In this document: piece after piece, positions 1-7,391 of the stretch
Layout: the number at the start of each line of letters is the position of its first letter
Position numbering within the stretch: the stretch's first letter is position 1
From: Desulfobacteraceae bacterium
GTDB lineage: Bacteria > Desulfobacterota > Desulfobacteria > Desulfobacterales > Desulfobacteraceae
Reading direction: 5' to 3'
NCBI GenBank assembly: GCA_024225895.1
Contig: JAAEMC010000118.1
Span: forward strand, 1-10,901
DNA length: 10,901 bases
Program-made: the position numbers and the translations under genes
Notes under the pieces: generated by a model
Databases searched by the model: none
The model's input: only the letters and a program-made list of their open reading frames with translations
What the model was told of the DNA's origin: nothing

Positions 1-1
1 A

Positions 2-187
2 GCCCTGGGTGCAGTCAGAGAATTCTTAGGTACCGGCACCATCACCATCTGGGGGGGCAACCCGGTATTTGAGATGACTACATATTATCCTGGCTTTAAC
101 CCCTTCTCATTCATGATTGAAGCACCTGGTGCATTTGTGGCTCTGGGACTGATGCTGGCAATCATGAACCTAATCCCGAGTAAATAA
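2..187 (+). CDS. rnfE: RnfE, C-terminal end (electron transport complex subunit E), 5' truncated by window edge
   Basis: Only the last 61 codons and the TAA stop are present; the reading frame is open from base 2. RnfE is an integral membrane subunit of the Rnf ferredoxin:NAD oxidoreductase and pairs with RnfA in the membrane. Visible family features are the ALGAVREFLGTGTI stretch at the start, which matches the conserved 'LRE-x-x-GNGT' segment of RnfE/RsxE, and the late APGAFVALGLMLA helix, which matches the 'PPGAF-x-x-LGL-x-LA' final helix. The protein ends a few residues after this helix, so it lacks the long charged tail seen in E. coli RsxE. The stop is followed after 11 bases by rnfA, so the two are surely co-transcribed. 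The order rnfE-rnfA-rnfB is the usual end of rnfCDGEAB clusters; the earlier genes would lie upstream of the window. Confidence 0.93.
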   Translation, partial: ALGAVREFLGTGTITIWGGNPVFEMTTYYPGFNPFSFMIEAPGAFVALGLMLAIMNLIPSK

Positions 188-198
188 GGAGAGGATCA

Positions 199-771
199 AT
201 GGAATATTTTGAAATTTTTATCGCCGGTGTTTTCATTAACAACATTCTTTTGGCCCAATTCCTTGGCAACTGTCCTTTCCTCGGCACTTCCAAAAAAATG
301 GAAACCGCCGTGGGGATGGCCATGGCCGTTGTTTTTGTCCTGGTTATGGCCGGGATGATCACCTGGATGGTCAATGAGTTCCTTTTGGTAAAATTTGAAC
401 TCGACTACTTAAAAACAGTTTCCTTTATTCTGGTTATTGCTTCTCTTGTCCAGTTTGTGGAAATGTTTCTCAAAAAGAGTATCCCGGCGCTTTATGCAGG
501 CCTAGGTATCTTTTTGCCGTTGATTACCACTAACTGCGCGGTTATGGGTGCATGCCTTCTGAATATCAGTAAGGAATACAGCTTTTTAAGTGCACTTGTG
601 TCATCATTTTCCTATGCCGTAGGATTTGGGCTAGCCCTGATTCTTTTTGCCGGTGTACGGGAGAGGATTAATCTGGCAAGAGTCCCAAAACCATTACAGG
701 ATACTTCCATCGGGCTTGTGACAGCCGGTATTATCGCATTGACCTTTATGTCATTCAAAGGAATGGTATAA
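199..771 (+). CDS. rnfA: RnfA, electron transport complex membrane subunit A
   Basis: This 190-residue, almost wholly hydrophobic protein matches the usual RnfA/RsxA length (about 190 residues) and should have six membrane helices. In the membrane it forms the core of the Rnf complex with RnfE and RnfD. Family motifs are plain: FINNILLAQFLGNCPFLG (about residues 12-29) and LPLITTNCAVMGACL (about 106-120). Cys25 and Cys113 are the half-membrane cysteines that, in the related Na+-NQR subunits and in Rnf, are known to help hold an iron centre between the A and E subunits. The start is ATG at 199, behind a strong AAGGAGAGG Shine-Dalgarno sequence overlapping the rnfE stop codon. The 78-base gap before rnfB holds no gene, but contains an imperfect echo of the end of rnfA (see repeats). 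Identification is firm. Confidence 0.97.
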   Translation: MEYFEIFIAGVFINNILLAQFLGNCPFLGTSKKMETAVGMAMAVVFVLVMAGMITWMVNEFLLVKFELDYLKTVSFILVIASLVQFVEMFLKKSIPALYAGLGIFLPLITTNCAVMGACLLNISKEYSFLSALVSSFSYAVGFGLALILFAGVRERINLARVPKPLQDTSIGLVTAGIIALTFMSFKGMV

Positions 772-825
772 ATCGTCTTGGAATAAATTCTTAGACTTTT
801 ATGTCTCTTTCAAAGAATGGTTTAA
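743..825 (+). repeat. Imperfect direct repeat: end of rnfA echoed in the rnfA-rnfB gap
   Basis: The last bases of rnfA (743-771) contain TTTATGTC, TTCAAAG, AATGGT and TAA in that order. The same four blocks recur in the same order at 797-825 in the intergenic gap, with two small indels and one substitution between them. About 24 bases match over 30. It may be a relic of a short tandem duplication of the rnfA 3' end, or chance. The second copy is not read in the rnfA frame and no function is apparent. Confidence 0.4.
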
Positions 826-849
826 CGAATATAAGATTAAGGTGATTAT

Positions 850-2928
850 ATGCTTTCAGCTTTATTGTTAATGTTAGGCATCGGTGCCTTGTGCGGCATC
901 ATACTGAGCCTTTCGTCAAAAGTATTTTATGTGTATGAAGATCCAAAGATTGCCCTTGTTGAAAATAATCTGGCAGGCGCCAATTGCGGCGGATGCGGGT
1001 ATGCCGGATGTTCAGCGGCTGCCGAAGCCATTGTCAACGGGACGGAACCTCCAAGCCTTTGCATAGTATCCAACAAAGAAGGTGTTGAAAAAGTTGCTGA
1101 AATCATGGGCGTTGATGCAGGTAGTGCAGAAAGTCCGTTGTCCTACAATATGTGTGAAGGCGGTAACCGCGCATCAGATAAATATCATTACATGGGTATC
1201 ACCTCATGTAAGGCCATGGGGGTTGTCTTTGGAGGAAAAAGAGTTTGCGGTGTCGGCTGTATAGGCCTCGGTGACTGTGTTAAAGCATGTAAATTTGATG
1301 CGGTATACATGGGACCGGATGGCCATCCCGTAGTGATTGACGAAAAATGTGTGGGTTGCGGAGCCTGCCAGCAAAGCTGCCCAAAAAACATAATTGAGGT
1401 CAAAACCCTTTCTGAAAAGCTAATGAAATTTAATCAGAAGCAGGACCCATTGGCACCGTGTGCCCAGACCTGTCCCGCCGAGATCAATATTCCAAGATAC
1501 ATTAACCAGCTAAAGGAAGGAAAATATAAAGAAGCAGTTGAAACCATCCGCCTACGGAACCCTTTGCCGCTTGCCTGCGGAAGGGTATGCCCCCATCCTT
1601 GCGAAAGTGAGTGCAGAAGAGGGATTGAAGACGATGCTGTTTCCATAAACCAATTGAAACGGTTTGTGGCAGATTATGAAATGAATTCAGGAAGCCGGCT
1701 TCCCATAAAATGTGCCCCGGATACCGGCAAAAAAATAGCCGTTGTTGGTGGCGGTCCTTCCGGCTTAAGTTGTGCCTTCTTTTTACGCCGTATAGGTCAC
1801 AAGGTCGACATTTTCGAGGCCATGCCAAAGCTGGGTGGAATGCTCAGATACGGTATCCCCGAATACCGGCTTCCTAAAAAAGTGCTGGACTGGGAAGTCG
1901 GAGGCATACTGGATCTTGGCATTAACGCATTTACCCATGTAAAATTCGGAAAAGATTTTGGACTTGGATCTTTGATGGCTTCGGGGTATAATGCAGTATT
2001 CTTAGGCGTTGGTGCCTGGGAAGATTACTCTCTTGGGATTGAGGGTGAAAACCTCAACGGATGCTACACAGGTATCAATTTCCTCCAGAGAATCTCCAGT
2101 GGTGAAAAATTAAAACTAGGCAGAATAGCTGCAGTAGTTGGCGGTGGAAATACAGCCGTTGACTGTGCCAGGACACTCCTCAGATTTGGCCTCGACAAAG
2201 TATATATGGTGTACAGGCGAACCCGAAAAGAGATGCCTGCCAATGAAGTTGAAATTGTTGCTTCCGAAGAAGAAGGTATTGAATTTGTCTTTCTTGCTGC
2301 ACCGGTAAAAGTGGTTGGGAACAGTGAGGATAAGGTGACCCATCTTGAGTACCTGAAAATGGAATTAGGAGAACCCGATGCCTCAGGCAGAAGAAGGCCT
2401 CAACCCATTGAAGGATCGGAAACTCTTCTTGAAGTGGACATGGTGATTTCCGCCATAGGCCAGTCACCTGATGCATCGTTTAAGGAGCAGGATCCCCTTC
2501 CAAGAATGACTGAATTAGAATTAACAAGGTGGAACACTATCGACAATAACCCGGAAACTCTTCAGGCCTCCATACCGTATATTTTTACGGCAGGAGATGC
2601 AGCCACTGGTCCTTCTCTGGTTGTAGATGCCATTGGCGGCGGAAGGCGGGCAGCCCGATCCATTGATCTGTTTCTTAAAGGGGAAGAAGTCGAACCGGTT
2701 GTGGACTCGCTGCAACAGAAAAGAATCCATGAATCCTTGTTCGCAAGCGTTGATGGTATCAAAAAGAGTGAACGGGCCAAAATGCCTGAAATTCATGTCA
2801 ACCAAAGACTTGATTCCTTTATTGAAGTTGATCTGGTTCTGCCGGAAGAAAATGCCAAAAAAGAGGCTGACCGTTGTCTAAATTGCTGTCGAATCTGCTA
2901 CAATCCGGATTTCCCAATATCCAAATAA
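850..2928 (+). CDS. rnfB: RnfB fused to a GltD/NfnB-like FAD-NAD(P)H oxidoreductase module
   Basis: This 692-residue protein is two proteins in one. Residues 1-22 are the hydrophobic RnfB anchor. A 4Fe-4S domain follows with Cys46, Cys49, Cys54 and Cys71 (NCGGCGYAGC motif), then a ferredoxin pair: Cys133/137/143/147 (CGVGCIGLGDCVKAC) and Cys167/170/173/177 (CVGCGACQQSCP). RnfB normally ends soon after this and passes electrons from soluble ferredoxin into the membrane. Here, from about residue 195, a complete glutamate-synthase-small-subunit-like module continues: Cys204/208, Cys243/247/251/255, FAD site GGGPSG at 300-305 with Glu323, NAD(P)H site GGGNTA at 431-436, and second FAD motif AGD at 581-583. 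It ends in a further Cys676/679/680/683 cluster. The same module forms the large subunit of NfnAB transhydrogenase. No frameshift or stop breaks the join, at about bases 1390-1450. SD AAGGTGAT precedes the ATG. NADPH or NADH use is not decided by sequence alone. Confidence 0.95.
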   Translation: MLSALLLMLGIGALCGIILSLSSKVFYVYEDPKIALVENNLAGANCGGCGYAGCSAAAEAIVNGTEPPSLCIVSNKEGVEKVAEIMGVDAGSAESPLSYNMCEGGNRASDKYHYMGITSCKAMGVVFGGKRVCGVGCIGLGDCVKACKFDAVYMGPDGHPVVIDEKCVGCGACQQSCPKNIIEVKTLSEKLMKFNQKQDPLAPCAQTCPAEINIPRYINQLKEGKYKEAVETIRLRNPLPLACGRVCPHPCESECRRGIEDDAVSINQLKRFVADYEMNSGSRLPIKCAPDTGKKIAVVGGGPSGLSCAFFLRRIGHKVDIFEAMPKLGGMLRYGIPEYRLPKKVLDWEVGGILDLGINAFTHVKFGKDFGLGSLMASGYNAVFLGVGAWEDYSLGIEGENLNGCYTGINFLQRISSGEKLKLGRIAAVVGGGNTAVDCARTLLRFGLDKVYMVYRRTRKEMPANEVEIVASEEEGIEFVFLAAPVKVVGNSEDKVTHLEYLKMELGEPDASGRRRPQPIEGSETLLEVDMVISAIGQSPDASFKEQDPLPRMTELELTRWNTIDNNPETLQASIPYIFTAGDAATGPSLVVDAIGGGRRAARSIDLFLKGEEVEPVVDSLQQKRIHESLFASVDGIKKSERAKMPEIHVNQRLDSFIEVDLVLPEENAKKEADRCLNCCRICYNPDFPISK

Positions 2929-2941
2929 AAGGAGAGAAACC

Positions 2942-3439
2942 ATGGTAAGCATTGATTTAATTGATAAGCTTGAAATCTTCAAAGCCTTCACAAATGATGA
3001 GCAGGAAAAAATACTGAAGCTTTGTACAACAGATAAATTTCAGAATGGTGATCGACTTTTTCAAGAAGGGGATGATGCACAGGATATGTGGATCGTTATT
3101 GACGGCGAAGTGGCATTGCGCTTTGAAACCCCGGATGCCAAACCCAGCACAGATGAATCGACCTTGTCATCCCACCGAAAAGATATCCCTGAATCACAGG
3201 TGATGGGATGGTCCTGTTTTGTTCCACCATATAAAATGCGGCTTTCCGCCTATTGTGTGTCCAGAAAATGCCAGGTAATAAAAATTTCAAGAATGCAACT
3301 TAACAAACTCATGGAAACCAATACCCAGATTGGATATAAAATAATGCGGTATATGGTCCAGGTTGTTGGTTACAGGTTCATGCAATTCCAGGATGAGGTT
3401 GCCCGATATACTGGTATTGGCATGATGAATTCATGGTAA
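2942..3439 (+). CDS. Cyclic-nucleotide-binding-fold protein without DNA-binding domain, in the rnf operon
   Basis: This 165-residue soluble protein starts 13 bases after rnfB behind a GGAGAG Shine-Dalgarno sequence and is the last gene before the operon terminator. Residues 1-125 look like the Crp/Fnr-type cNMP-binding beta-roll: LEIFKAFTNDEQEKILKL opening helices, then GDRLFQEGDDAQDMWIVIDG (about 36-55), the usual 'F-x-x-GD-x-x-x-x-x-Y-x-I-x-x-G' region. At the phosphate-binding cassette, usually FGE-x-x-L...RSA, it reads MGW (88-90), then Arg100 and Ser102-Ala103. The arginine and 'SA' are kept, but the ribose-contacting Glu is Trp. About 20 residues are inserted before the cassette (64-83). 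The C-terminus (about 125-165) is one amphipathic helix region with no helix-turn-helix. It could be a sensor or regulatory partner of Rnf; whether it binds any nucleotide is unknown. Function is inferred only from fold and position. Confidence 0.85.
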   Translation: MVSIDLIDKLEIFKAFTNDEQEKILKLCTTDKFQNGDRLFQEGDDAQDMWIVIDGEVALRFETPDAKPSTDESTLSSHRKDIPESQVMGWSCFVPPYKMRLSAYCVSRKCQVIKISRMQLNKLMETNTQIGYKIMRYMVQVVGYRFMQFQDEVARYTGIGMMNSW

Positions 3440-3469
3440 TGGATGGGTTACCAATCCTTCCCAATTTTT

Positions 3470-3510
3470 AAAACGGGTGTCTTTCTTTTAATAAGATACC
3501 CGTTTTATTT
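3470..3510 (+). terminator. Intrinsic terminator closing the rnf operon
   Basis: The arms at 3470-3481 (AAAACGGGTGTC) and 3495-3506 (GATACCCGTTTT) pair over 12 positions, with one G-T pair and a 13-base loop. The T-rich end of the right arm runs into ATTTT. It lies 31 bases past the stop of the cNMP-fold gene and just before mltG, so it separates the rnf operon from the cell-wall gene. Confidence 0.8.
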
Positions 3511-3533
3511 TCTAAACCTTGAAAGTTTGGGCC

Positions 3534-4553
3534 ATGCAAAAACCAAAATTAAAATTATTTTTAACCAGCTTTTTAACTTTATTTATTTTATTATTTGCCG
3601 GCAGCGGAATTTTAATTTTACAGATAAAAAAATTCATCGACACACCCAGTAATCCAGAAGCACAAAATCAAATATTTGAGATAAGACCCGGCCAGTCCCT
3701 TCATCGGATATCCGCCAACCTTGAAAAAGAAAATCTTATTTCAAATAAATCCTTATTTAAAATTTATACCCGCATAAAAGGTTCTGCAAAAAAACTCCAG
3801 GCAGGAGAATATATCCTGTCAGCTTCTCAATCACCCCAAACACTTTTAGCCACCCTTACCCGGGGCAAAGTAAAATTATACAGACTGACAATACCCGAAG
3901 GGCTGAACATTAAAGAAATCGGACAATTGGTTGAAACGGCGGGTTTTTGTTCAAAAACTCAATTCATAAAGTTATGCAAAGACGGTCCATTTATTGCTGA
4001 AACCAGCATCCATGAAAGATCCCTGGAAGGATATCTTTTTCCAGACACCTATTTTTTCCCAAAAAATTCAACCTGCCATACTATCATTCTTGCCATGGCA
4101 AAACATTTTCAAATCATGCTTCCCAATACATGGAAAACAAGAGCAAAAAAATTGGGCTTGACCCTGCATGAGGTTATTATTCTTGCATCCATCATTGAAA
4201 AAGAGACCGGGGATGCAAAGGAGCGTCCTTTGATCTCCTCAGTATTTCATAACCGGTTAAAAAAAGGCATGCGCCTGGAAAGTGATCCCACCGTTATTTA
4301 CGGGATTAAAGATTTTGACGGTAATATACGGCGCATTCACTTAAGGACAAAAACCCCATACAACACATATCAAATCAAAGGACTTCCGGCAGGTCCCATT
4401 GCCAACCCGGGCAAAAAGGCAATTGAAGCAGCATTATTTCCAGTCAAATCCGATTATTTATTCTTTGTATCCAAAAAAGATACGACCCATAAATTTTCAA
4501 AAACAATGGAAGAACACAACCGGGCGGTCCGTAAATATCAACTCAGAAGATGA
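3534..4553 (+). CDS. mltG: MltG, endolytic murein transglycosylase (YceG-like)
   Basis: MltG cuts nascent peptidoglycan strands inside the chain and is thought to set glycan length as a terminator of polymerisation. The 339-residue product has one N-terminal membrane helix (about residues 8-30), which places the rest in the periplasm. A LysM-like region follows (about 47-115, with RPGQSLHRISANLEKENLIS), then the catalytic YceG domain. The catalytic motif ASIIEKETG is at 218-226; Glu222 corresponds to the essential Glu of the family. The conserved FHNRL, GMRLESDPTV and TPYNTY segments and the late GLPAGPIANPG stretch are all intact. Length fits the family (about 330-350). I chose the ATG at 3534; an in-frame TTG at 3519 would add five residues, and neither has a strong Shine-Dalgarno sequence. 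It converges on the Smr-domain gene with only 24 bases between. Confidence 0.95.
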   Translation: MQKPKLKLFLTSFLTLFILLFAGSGILILQIKKFIDTPSNPEAQNQIFEIRPGQSLHRISANLEKENLISNKSLFKIYTRIKGSAKKLQAGEYILSASQSPQTLLATLTRGKVKLYRLTIPEGLNIKEIGQLVETAGFCSKTQFIKLCKDGPFIAETSIHERSLEGYLFPDTYFFPKNSTCHTIILAMAKHFQIMLPNTWKTRAKKLGLTLHEVIILASIIEKETGDAKERPLISSVFHNRLKKGMRLESDPTVIYGIKDFDGNIRRIHLRTKTPYNTYQIKGLPAGPIANPGKKAIEAALFPVKSDYLFFVSKKDTTHKFSKTMEEHNRAVRKYQLRR

Positions 4554-4577
4554 CCCGACCTTTGTTAATTTCCAATA

Positions 4578-5222
4578 TCATTCATCAAATTGCTTTATGT
4601 ACACAATCAAGGCCCCGCTTTGTGATTTCTTTTTTTTGTCCCACTCAAAAAAGAGTACCAGATCTTCTTTTTTAAGCAGTCTTAACTGATCCTCAACGAT
4701 ATCCGGCAGCACTGCGCCAAATTCAGAATGCAGCCCTTTGCCCACAATAATCCTGGCAGTGAAAAATCCAGAGCGTTTCCCGTTTTGTATAAAAGTGCTG
4801 ACCCTGGCTTTGGCCCCTTCGGCTGTAAATCCATGCAAGTCCAGTTCAATTTGCGGGGGCGGATACCGTTTGAGTCTTTTTCTTAAAGGAAAAGCAGTGG
4901 GTTTAACGTAGATTTTTTTCTTGTTTTGTAAAACAGAACTGTCTTTCTTTTTAAATGAGTAATCAAGCAATTGGGTAAATTCAGTTTCAGGATCTTTTGT
5001 TATTCTGTCCTCATGGGTTGTTCTCTGTTCAATAATCGGTAACCCGTGTTTATTTTTTTTAAATCGTTTTTTATCCATGAAGATCTGTTCAGTCTTTTTT
5101 TGCTTTTCCAAAATGTTTGCATTGGTTTCAAAGGCATCAAAAAGATCCTGGCCCGGGTCCAGAACCGGTATTTTATTTTTGGTTTTTATTTGGGATTTCT
5201 TGGGTTTGCTTTTCTTTTTCAT
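4578..5222 (-). CDS. Smr-domain protein with a long basic N-terminal tail
   Basis: The 214-residue product ends in an Smr (small MutS-related) domain, residues about 124-212: IELDLHGFTAEGA with the LDLHG motif at 127-131, IIVGKGLHSE with the GKGLHS motif at 161-166, and the closing GALIVYIK strand. Smr domains are nucleic-acid nicking or cleaving folds; stand-alone bacterial forms have been linked to RNA cleavage and ribosome collision handling, but the substrate of this one is unknown. The first 120 residues are hydrophilic, rich in Lys (first residues MKKKSKPKKS) and probably unstructured, which suits a nucleic-acid-binding tail. The ATG at 5222 is preceded by GAAGG only one base away, which is tight for a ribosome site, so the start is less certain than the domain. 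It diverges from the exoribonuclease gene, making a small RNA-processing neighbourhood. Confidence 0.88.
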   Translation of the reverse strand: MKKKSKPKKSQIKTKNKIPVLDPGQDLFDAFETNANILEKQKKTEQIFMDKKRFKKNKHGLPIIEQRTTHEDRITKDPETEFTQLLDYSFKKKDSSVLQNKKKIYVKPTAFPLRKRLKRYPPPQIELDLHGFTAEGAKARVSTFIQNGKRSGFFTARIIVGKGLHSEFGAVLPDIVEDQLRLLKKEDLVLFFEWDKKKKSQSGALIVYIKQFDE

Positions 5223-5316
5223 ACCTTCATACTACCCTATCAAACCTTGGTTTTCAAGATTTTCAAGCCAGTAAGTACATTTGACTTTGCCATCCCTTCC
5301 TGCTATTGTCTGTTCC

Positions 5317-7296
5317 ATGAAAATCGGGAACATAGTAGAGTATATTGATCAGCAAAAAATCTTTTCAGCTGTCATATTACAGGAAAAAAAAGGGAAACTG
5401 AGGCTGCTCAATGAAAACAACCGTGAAGTAAACTTCAGTGAAAAAAGATTATCACATATTTCAAAAAATAGTATTGATACCAACCTCACAAGAGATACCT
5501 TGGCTGCCAAACTAAAAAAGCTGGCTCAAGAAAGAAAAACCCTTTCCCAAAAAATAGATATCAAGGAGTTGTGGGAAATCCTCCATGAAGAGCCGGATGA
5601 TATTGATATCTCTACCATGACGGTTTTCTGCTTTGATCCGCCGGTTACAAGCGATCATGAAGCGGCTGTGATACGGGCCTTTTTCAATGACAGGCTCTAT
5701 TTTAAATTCAATAAACTCATCTTTACCCCCTATACGCAAAAGCAGGTGGAAGCCAAAAAGAGACAGATCCAGGAAGCCCGACGCCAGGAAATGTTTATCC
5801 AGCAGGGTGCTGCCTGGATACAACGGATACTGGACAATAAAAACGGATCTGATGCCCAAATTGATGATACCGTTATTAACATCCTCAAGTCCTATTACCT
5901 TTTTGGGAATGACGCTAAGTCATCATTTTTGGCCAAACAGATCCTTAAAAAAACCAGCCTGAATTCACCGGAACAGCTCTTTCATATCTTTGTAAAAGCC
6001 GGCCTATGGGAAAAAAACCAAAACGTCAACCTCCTTGCGCTGCAAGTCCCTACCGACTTTGCACCAGCGGTATTGACAACTGCCAAAACGCTTGTGGATT
6101 ATTCCTTTAACTTCATGGATGATCCGCTCCGGGAAGATTTAACCGCCACCCCTTTAATTACAATTGATGGCCAGTCCACTCTTGATTTTGATGATGCTAT
6201 CAGCTTGGAGCAGACCGACCATGGATATACTTTGGGCATTCATATTATTGATGTGGGGTCTTATGTAAAAAACAATGATGACATCGACCAGGCAGCCCGG
6301 GAAAGGGGCAGCTCCATCTATATGCCGGATGACAAACTGCCAATGATCCCTTCAAGCCTTTCTGAAGGCTTGTGCAGTCTGACAGAAAATGAAATCAGAC
6401 CCGGCATCAGTACCATTGTCAAAATGACCCGGTTCTTTGAAATCCTGGATTTCACCATTGTTCCCAGCATTATTAAAGTCCACCAGCAAATGACCTATGC
6501 AGAAGCCAATCTTCTAAATGGAAAGGATGATCCGGTTACCACTCTTTATAAGATCGCCACCTTGCTGAGGGAAAAAAGGTTAAAAGCCGGTGCTATCCAG
6601 ATAACACTGCCTGAAGTCAATGTATGGATAGAGGAAAACCAGGAGATCCGGTATTCAAAAGTAGACCGGGAAAACCCTTCAAGAATGCTGGTATCTGAAA
6701 TGATGATTTTTGCCAATACATTAATGGCAGACTTTTTGGCCAGCAACAATGTCCCGGCGGTGTTCAGATCCCAGGCACCTCCCAAGCAAAGGCTGTTTAA
6801 AGGCATTGAAACCTCCCTTATTATGAATTGTATGCAGCGCAAACAATTGAGCCGGGCCGTGATCGGGACTACACCTGAAATGCATGCCGGACTGGGAGTT
6901 AAAGCATATGCAACTGCCACCTCTCCAATTCGCCGGTACCATGATCTTTTAACTCAAAGACAGATACGGGCGATCCTGGGATATGAAAAACCCTATTCCA
7001 ATAATGAACTGGAAAATATTCTCCAGGAGATTGCCATGCCGGTTGCCAATGCAGGACGGATCCAAAATGATCGGAAACGGTACTGGATTCTCAAGTACCT
7101 TGAATCCCAAAAAGGTGCTGATTATGAAGCCCTCATTTTGGACGCCTATAGGGATTTTTATAATGTTCTGATCAAGGAATTCATGCTGGAAGCTAAATTA
7201 CCTGCAAACGGTCTTAAGCTCAAACATGGCGATATCATCCATGCCACTATCCAGCACGCGGATGCCAGGCGGGATCAACTCTCTTTATTTGCCTAA
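5317..7296 (+). CDS. RNase II/R-family (RNB domain) 3'-5' exoribonuclease
   Basis: The RNB catalytic core spans about residues 265-590 of this 659-residue protein. The acidic metal-binding motif TIDGQSTLDFDDAIS supplies Asp284, Asp290, Asp292 and Asp293, the set needed for hydrolytic 3'-5' RNA decay. HIIDVGSYV, SLTENE, MMIFAN and ATATSPIRRYHDLLTQRQ (about 532-549) are the other conserved RNB segments. The first 50 residues (MKIGNIVEYIDQQKIFSAV...) are a short beta-rich domain rather than the paired cold-shock domains of E. coli RNase R or RNase II, and the C-terminus has at most a small OB-like tail, not a clear S1 domain. So it is a divergent member and I do not assign rnr or rnb. An in-frame TTG at 5281 extends the frame by 12 residues, but MKIGNIVEYID fits the usual beginning of such proteins. 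No good Shine-Dalgarno sequence is visible at either start. Confidence 0.92.
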   Translation: MKIGNIVEYIDQQKIFSAVILQEKKGKLRLLNENNREVNFSEKRLSHISKNSIDTNLTRDTLAAKLKKLAQERKTLSQKIDIKELWEILHEEPDDIDISTMTVFCFDPPVTSDHEAAVIRAFFNDRLYFKFNKLIFTPYTQKQVEAKKRQIQEARRQEMFIQQGAAWIQRILDNKNGSDAQIDDTVINILKSYYLFGNDAKSSFLAKQILKKTSLNSPEQLFHIFVKAGLWEKNQNVNLLALQVPTDFAPAVLTTAKTLVDYSFNFMDDPLREDLTATPLITIDGQSTLDFDDAISLEQTDHGYTLGIHIIDVGSYVKNNDDIDQAARERGSSIYMPDDKLPMIPSSLSEGLCSLTENEIRPGISTIVKMTRFFEILDFTIVPSIIKVHQQMTYAEANLLNGKDDPVTTLYKIATLLREKRLKAGAIQITLPEVNVWIEENQEIRYSKVDRENPSRMLVSEMMIFANTLMADFLASNNVPAVFRSQAPPKQRLFKGIETSLIMNCMQRKQLSRAVIGTTPEMHAGLGVKAYATATSPIRRYHDLLTQRQIRAILGYEKPYSNNELENILQEIAMPVANAGRIQNDRKRYWILKYLESQKGADYEALILDAYRDFYNVLIKEFMLEAKLPANGLKLKHGDIIHATIQHADARRDQLSLFA

Positions 7297-7330
7297 TCAT
7301 GTAAATACTATTTTCTATATACCATTATAG

Positions 7331-7372
7331 ATATTAAGACGGACAGACCTGTATGTCTGCCCGTCTTAATAT
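7331..7372. terminator. Long stem-loop between converging genes (possible bidirectional terminator)
   Basis: ATATTAAGACGGACAGAC (7331-7348) pairs with GTCTGCCCGTCTTAATAT (7355-7372) across a 6-base loop: 18 pairs with a single A-C mismatch. It starts 34 bases after the exoribonuclease stop codon and lies beyond the end of the converging AICAR transformylase gene. The AT-rich ends of the stem could serve as a U-tract in either direction, but there is no pure T run after it. A shared transcription end point is the simplest reading. Confidence 0.6.
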
Positions 7373-7391
7373 TGGTATAAATTCTGAAATA

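Noticed and set aside
801..845. A 14-codon ATG frame in the rnfA-rnfB gap.
   Set aside because: It has no Shine-Dalgarno sequence, overlaps the ribosome site of rnfB and arises from the repeat of the rnfA end.
1188..2805. Several long open frames on the opposite strand and in another frame inside the rnfB fusion.
   Set aside because: They overlap a gene with clear domain support, have no recognisable motifs and are typical shadows of a long coding region.
3519..3533. TTG start for mltG, five codons upstream.
   Set aside because: It gives no extra conserved sequence and lies just behind the terminator. The ATG at 3534 gives a standard signal-anchor start.
5223..5240. TTGAAA-17-TAGTAT promoter directly in front of the Smr-domain gene, implying a leaderless transcript.
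   Set aside because: The -10 box ends six bases before the ATG. The match is fair but such placement is unusual and AT-rich DNA gives many matches of this quality.
5251..5267. Tandem TTTTCAAG repeat (period 9) between the Smr and exoribonuclease genes.
   Set aside because: Two short copies only, in low-complexity sequence, with no supporting context.
5281..5316. TTG start for the RNB exoribonuclease, twelve codons upstream.
   Set aside because: The added residues do not look like the family, whereas MKIGNIVEYID does, and no ribosome site supports the TTG.
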